Of a DNA stretch of 64,000 nt, positions 60,452-64,000 are shown piece by piece. A program made the translations under genes and the position numbers. This DNA is from Streptomyces lanatus (GTDB taxonomy: Bacteria; Actinomycetota; Actinomycetes; Streptomycetales; Streptomycetaceae), in the NCBI RefSeq assembly GCF_014655715.1, contig NZ_BNBM01000004.1, positions 505,639-569,638 on the forward strand, written 5' to 3'. Below the pieces are notes generated by a model, which made no database searches, was not told the DNA's origin, and saw only the letters and a program-made list of their open reading frames with translations. Every line of letters starts with the position of its first letter. Position 1 is the stretch's first letter.

Positions 60452-63400
60452 CGGCCGGACGGCAGCCGATAGGAGGCCGTGCCGTCCGCGAAGCCCAGGA
60501 ACTCCACGCCCTCGACCTCGGCCAGGGGCGTCCTGCCCTCGCGGACGGTCGACGGATCGGTGGCGGGGATGCGCAGGGTCGCGGTGCTGTTCGCGGGCAC
60601 CACGGCCCGGTACGTCAGCTTCCGGTCCTCCTTCCGCCACTCGCTGACGATCTCGCCGTACGGCGAGAGATGCGACCCGGCCACGCGGGTGACCTTGCCG
60701 GACGGGTCGAGGTGCGGCCTGAGGAAGAAGTGCCGGAAGCCCGGGTGGGCCGGGTCCTTGGCGATGCCGGCCATGCTCTCGTACATCCACTCCATGATCG
60801 CGCCGTAGGAGTAGTGGTTGAACGAGTTCATCTCGACCGGGCCGAAGCCGTCGTCCTTGGAGTACGAGTTCCAGCGCTCCCAGACGGTGGTGGCGCCGTT
60901 GCGCACCGAGAACAGCCAGGACGGCATGGCGTCCTGGTGGAGGAGCTGGTACGCCAGGTCGACGCGGCCCTCGTCGGTGAGCACGGGGGCGAGGACGTTC
61001 ACGCCGAGGAAGCCGACGGAGAGGGTGTTCTCGGCGTACTTCACTCGGGTGCTGTCGGGGTGGGCCTCCTTGTAGGCCTCGTCGTTGCCGATGTTGTCGG
61101 TGAGGAGCGTGACGAGTTGTCGGCGCTGGGCCTCGGTGTCGTAGAGGCCGAGTTTGAGGGCCCAGAGCAGGGCGGTCTGGCTGTTGTCCTCCGTCTTGCC
61201 ACCCGTGGGCGGTGCGTCGCCGAGGCCGGAGCGGATGGTGACCTGTCCGTTCGCGTCGGTGGCCAGGTACTTGGTGATGAAGGCCCGCTTGATGTGGGCG
61301 AAGAGGTCGTCGTAGGTGCGGGTCTCGGCGGTGCGGCCGGTGGCGCGGGCCATGTCGGCCATCAGCTTGGCGCTGTAGCCGTAGTAGACGTCGCTGATCA
61401 GCTGGGTGCTGGTGTCCTGGAAGGCCAGCCAGTCGCCGAAGATCGCGCCCTGTCCTGCGTAGGTGTCGCCGGTGCGTGCGCGGATCCAGTCCAGGTACTT
61501 CTGCATCGCGGCCCAGCTGCGGTCGATGACGGTGGTGTCGCCGGACATCTGCCACACCGTCCATGGCACGACGACTCCGCAGTCCGCCCAACCGCTCGCG
61601 GGGACGGGCTGGTTGTAGCGGTTGCCGGGTGCGACCCAGGTGAACTGCGCGCCGTCCTGGCCGTAGGTCTTCTGTGAGTCGATCAGGATGTCCTCGAAGT
61701 GGCTGAGGAAATTGACGGCGTCGGCGTTGTAGAGGCCGGTCTGGGAGAAGAGCTGGGTGTCGCCGGTCCAGCCGAGGCGTTCGTCGCGCTGAGGGCAGTC
61801 GGTGGGCACCCAGAGGTAGTTGCCGCGCTGGCCCCAACGGACGTTGCTGATCAGCTGGTTGACGTCGGTGTCGTCGGTGGTGATCGTGCCGACGTCGCGG
61901 AGGGCGGAGCTCGCGACCCGGCCGGTGAACCGGGTGAGGGTGACGGTGTCCGTCGCGGTGACGGAGACATAGCGGAAGCCGTAGAAGGTCAGCGAGTCCT
62001 GGTGGGTCTCGCCGTCGGGGTCACCCTTGAGGATGTAGGTGCTGGTGGCCTTGGCGGCGCGGAGGTTGGCGCGGTACACCGAGCCGACGGGGCCGTCGGC
62101 GCCCTCGCTGTCGTCGTTGAGCATCTCGCCGGGCTTGAGGACGACTTGGGCGCCCGCCGGGCCGCGCAGGGTGTAGCGGGGTACGCCGACCATGTTCTGG
62201 CCCAGGTCGATCACGGCGGTGTCGCCTTGGCGCAGGGTCACGGAGGCGGTGGCGGCGTCCGGGGCGGTGACGGTGCGGGCGGGGTCGATGACGATACGGC
62301 CCTTGCCGTTGGGGCTGCCGCTCTGGCCGGTCACGCCCGTGTAGACGGTGACGGACTGGGGCCGGCGGTCCCATGCGGGCACCAGTCGGGCGCTCTCGCC
62401 GGGGTAGGCGACCAGCTTGACCTGGGGGAACTTGGTGACGTGGTCGTGCTCGGAGACGCCCGCCCAGCCGGTGGCGTCGAAGTCGTTCGCCGTCCAGCCC
62501 GGGAGTTCCTCACGGGCGTCGTAGGTCTGGCCGTCGTAGATGTCGTCGGCGCGGTAGGGGCCGGTGTCGGTGGCCTTCCAGCCGTCGCCGGGGGCGGTGA
62601 CGATCGTCTGCTCGGTTCCGTCGGCGTAGCGGATCAGGAGTTTGGCCTTGAGGGCGAGGCGGTTGCCCGCGGCGGGGCGGTAGGCGCTGTTCTCGGAGAC
62701 GCGGCCGTTGTACCAGCCGTTGCCGAGTACGGCGGCGAGGGTGATCTGTCGGTCCTTGCCGACCAGGTCCGTGACGTCGTAGGTGAAGTAGTTGACGGTG
62801 GTGTCGTAGTTGGTCCAGCCCGGGGTGAGCAGTTCGTGTGTGGTGCCAGCGCCGTGCGGTACGGCGACGCGGTGGCCGTTGACGTAGGCGTCGTACACGC
62901 CGAGGGCGCTGATGTAGAGCCGGGCGTCGCGTAATTGACGTCCCGTCAGTGCGGTCTGCCGGCGCAGTAGCGGGGCTCCGGGGGTGCCGGGCTGTTTCCC
63001 CGTCAGGGCGATCCAGCGGGCGCCGTCCCAGCCGGCGACTCCGTCGGTACCGAGCAGGCCGGTCTCGAAGTGGGCGGTGGGGGCGGCGGGGACGGCGCGG
63101 CCGGTCTCGTCCCAGGCGGTCACCGTCCAGTGGTAGCGGGTGGAGGGGTGCAGGGCGGGGCCGTCGTAGCGCACGGCGACCGAGTTCGGTGAGGTGACAC
63201 GGCCGCTGTTCCAGACGTCCGCGCGGGAGGGGGTGAGGCGGTCGGGGGTGGTGGCCACCAGGACGCGGTACGCCGACTGGCGGCGGCCGCGCACGGGGGA
63301 GGCCATGCGCCAGCCGAACCTGGGGTGTGCGGCGTCCACGCCGAGCGGGTTGGTTCTGTGCTCGACCGTCAGTCCCTCGACGGCGGTGCGGTGCGAGGTC

Positions 63401-63531
63401 GGTGCGGCCGCGGCGGGCCCGCCTCCGATGATCCCGCCGGCCATGGCCAGCGGTGCGGCGCCCAGTGCCGTGGTGAGCACGGTCCTGCGGCGCACACCAC
63501 CGCCCTTCGTGCTGTCGACTCCGTCATTCAT
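60424..63531 (-). CDS. Secreted GH78 alpha-L-rhamnosidase
   Basis: A 1035-residue protein. The N-terminus has a Tat-type signal (VRRRTVLTTALGAAPLAMAGG, ending near AAAA). Beta-sandwich domains cover residues 50-540 (LTVEHRTNPLGVDAAHPRFGWRM, RLYISALGVYDAYVNGHRV). The (alpha/alpha)6 catalytic domain follows, with DCPQRDERLGWTGDTQLFS, which holds the catalytic acid region, then FGDWLAF and WERWNSY and a C-terminal sandwich. It hydrolyses terminal alpha-L-rhamnose from glycosides or pectins outside the cell. It faces the lut genes and has operator-like sites upstream that match the rhamnose operons. Confidence 0.95.
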   Translation of the reverse strand: MNDGVDSTKGGGVRRRTVLTTALGAAPLAMAGGIIGGGPAAAAPTSHRTAVEGLTVEHRTNPLGVDAAHPRFGWRMASPVRGRRQSAYRVLVATTPDRLTPSRADVWNSGRVTSPNSVAVRYDGPALHPSTRYHWTVTAWDETGRAVPAAPTAHFETGLLGTDGVAGWDGARWIALTGKQPGTPGAPLLRRQTALTGRQLRDARLYISALGVYDAYVNGHRVAVPHGAGTTHELLTPGWTNYDTTVNYFTYDVTDLVGKDRQITLAAVLGNGWYNGRVSENSAYRPAAGNRLALKAKLLIRYADGTEQTIVTAPGDGWKATDTGPYRADDIYDGQTYDAREELPGWTANDFDATGWAGVSEHDHVTKFPQVKLVAYPGESARLVPAWDRRPQSVTVYTGVTGQSGSPNGKGRIVIDPARTVTAPDAATASVTLRQGDTAVIDLGQNMVGVPRYTLRGPAGAQVVLKPGEMLNDDSEGADGPVGSVYRANLRAAKATSTYILKGDPDGETHQDSLTFYGFRYVSVTATDTVTLTRFTGRVASSALRDVGTITTDDTDVNQLISNVRWGQRGNYLWVPTDCPQRDERLGWTGDTQLFSQTGLYNADAVNFLSHFEDILIDSQKTYGQDGAQFTWVAPGNRYNQPVPASGWADCGVVVPWTVWQMSGDTTVIDRSWAAMQKYLDWIRARTGDTYAGQGAIFGDWLAFQDTSTQLISDVYYGYSAKLMADMARATGRTAETRTYDDLFAHIKRAFITKYLATDANGQVTIRSGLGDAPPTGGKTEDNSQTALLWALKLGLYDTEAQRRQLVTLLTDNIGNDEAYKEAHPDSTRVKYAENTLSVGFLGVNVLAPVLTDEGRVDLAYQLLHQDAMPSWLFSVRNGATTVWERWNSYSKDDGFGPVEMNSFNHYSYGAIMEWMYESMAGIAKDPAHPGFRHFFLRPHLDPSGKVTRVAGSHLSPYGEIVSEWRKEDRKLTYRAVVPANSTATLRIPATDPSTVREGRTPLAEVEGVEFLGFADGTASYRLPSGRYTLTSALA

Positions 63532-63559
63532 GCCGTAGTCCCTTTCGGCTGCTCGGAGT

Positions 63560-63571
63560 TGTAACGATTCA
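63560..63571 (-). promoter_or_regulatory. Operator candidate before the rhamnosidase gene
   Basis: On the minus strand it reads TGAATCGTTACA, differing at one position from the site at the rhamnose isomerase promoter (TGAATCGTTTCA). It lies 29 bases upstream of the rhamnosidase ATG. Confidence 0.65.
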
Positions 63572-63678
63572 GCTCGAACGACGGTGAAGCTAGTGGCAGG
63601 AGTGAGAGGTGTCCATGGTTCGATCAGGACAAATACCCGGCAGAATCCAACAGAACTCCCCAGCTACGGGAGGAGAGT

Positions 63679-63690
63679 TGAAACCGTTCA
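63679..63690 (-). promoter_or_regulatory. Second operator candidate before the rhamnosidase gene
   Basis: On the minus strand it reads TGAACGGTTTCA, one base different from TGAAAGGTTTCA upstream of the transporter operon. It lies about 148 bases before the rhamnosidase ATG; two sites could allow looping. Confidence 0.55.
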
Positions 63691-63779
63691 AAAGCGGAAT
63701 CAGGAATTCTTGCCCGGTCGTCTCGTCGAGTCACGGCCTGGGCGCCGACGCTCACCAGATAGATCCGTTGCTCAATGTC

Positions 63780-64000
63780 TCAGTGACCTTCAGCATTCCA
63801 GGCGTTTCTGCCTGGAAGGTCCGTGACGGTGTCACCAGAGCGCGAGTTGCGCTTCGGCGTCCCGACAACGGTCTCCCGCTTCCTCCCACCGCTGGTGCGA
63901 CAGACTTGCGCCACCTGCCCGCCCGCCCCGGCCGGGGCGTTGGCGGCGGGTCTTACGGTCGGCTCCACGGGGTTTCGACACGCCGGACGTGTCCTGGTCT
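63780..64000 (-). CDS. 3' end of an unidentified gene, possibly a TnpB-like transposon ORF
   Basis: A minus-strand frame is open from the window edge to a stop at 63780, giving about 73 residues rich in Arg, Gly, Thr and Pro (VCRTSGGRKRETVVGTPKRN, then NSRSGDTVTDLPGRN). Such basic, loosely conserved tails occur at the C-terminus of actinobacterial TnpB proteins, and an 8-6-8 hairpin at its end fits an IS200/IS605 right end. This is weak evidence, and the frame could be noncoding. Confidence 0.25.
   Translation of the reverse strand, partial: TRTRPACRNPVEPTVRPAANAPAGAGGQVAQVCRTSGGRKRETVVGTPKRNSRSGDTVTDLPGRNAWNAEGH
63796..63817. repeat. Perfect hairpin near the right edge
   Basis: TTCCAGGC, loop GTTTCT, GCCTGGAA: a perfect 8-6-8 inverted repeat. 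It could be a transposon-end hairpin or a terminator for the gene entering from the right. Confidence 0.6.

Larger units (their letters stand above)
63532..64000. other. 469-bp right-end region
   Basis: The left part (63532-63700) is the rhamnosidase promoter region with two operator-like sites. The right part (63780-64000) has an open frame on the minus strand running off the edge and a strong hairpin just inside its end. The junction lies near 63720-63790, and nothing else is recognised. Confidence 0.6.

Noticed and set aside
59432..61837. 801-codon minus-strand frame
   Set aside because: It overlaps the GH78 and lut genes in another frame and is mostly Arg, Gly and Pro.

Overview
The window is very GC-rich, almost fully coding, and full of high-GC third positions, GGAGG-type ribosome binding sites and GTG/TTG starts. 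Together with a conservon, an extra EF-Tu, DUF5999, an ECF41 sigma factor and many P450s, this points to a Streptomyces (or close relative) chromosome. No rRNA, tRNA or CRISPR array was seen.

Layout. 1-3122: tail of an APC permease and a YtcJ-like amidohydrolase. 3553-9693: an all-helical protein of unknown family with a terpene-synthase-like acidic motif, convergent with a complete conservon (sensor ATPase, roadblock, DUF742, GTPase, and a CYP157-like P450 that lacks the ExxR motif). 9835-14990: an AdpA-like AraC regulator diverging from a quinone oxidoreductase, then an alcohol dehydrogenase/aldehyde dehydrogenase pair diverging from a MarR regulator, with two palindromes between them. 15153-21361: STAS protein, divergent EF-Tu with PRPP synthetase, a P450 with an altered K-helix, DUF4230, a VanZ protein with a histone-like tail, TauE/SafE. 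21561-26797: secreted GH16 glucanase, HhH-PHP protein, an SDR behind a MerR-type promoter, ROK regulator. 26858-41699: a fused CYP102-type P450-reductase with a PAS-LuxR regulator, DUF3626, an FBP (FusB-like) zinc-finger protein, erythromycin-esterase-like protein, FUSC membrane protein, Tat-exported lactonase, iron-box-controlled DUF2470 protein, TetR plus a stand-alone P450 closely resembling the CYP102 heme domain, pentapeptide-repeat protein, DUF5999. 41701-44664: ECF41 sigma factor, PIG-L deacetylase, proline-iminopeptidase-like hydrolase.

44766-63690 is the most coherent system: an L-rhamnose utilisation locus. A leftward operon encodes an ABC importer (ATPase, two permeases, binding lipoprotein), rhamnose mutarotase, a secreted BNR-propeller protein and a LacI regulator. 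A rightward operon encodes rhamnose isomerase, a fused rhamnulose-1-phosphate aldolase/lactaldehyde dehydrogenase, rhamnulokinase and LutABC lactate oxidation. A convergent secreted GH78 rhamnosidase closes the locus. Similar TGAAnnGTTTCA-like sites lie before both outward transcription units and the rhamnosidase. The inferred flow is glycan to rhamnose, import, DHAP plus lactaldehyde, lactate, pyruvate. The right edge may hold the end of an IS200/IS605-like element.
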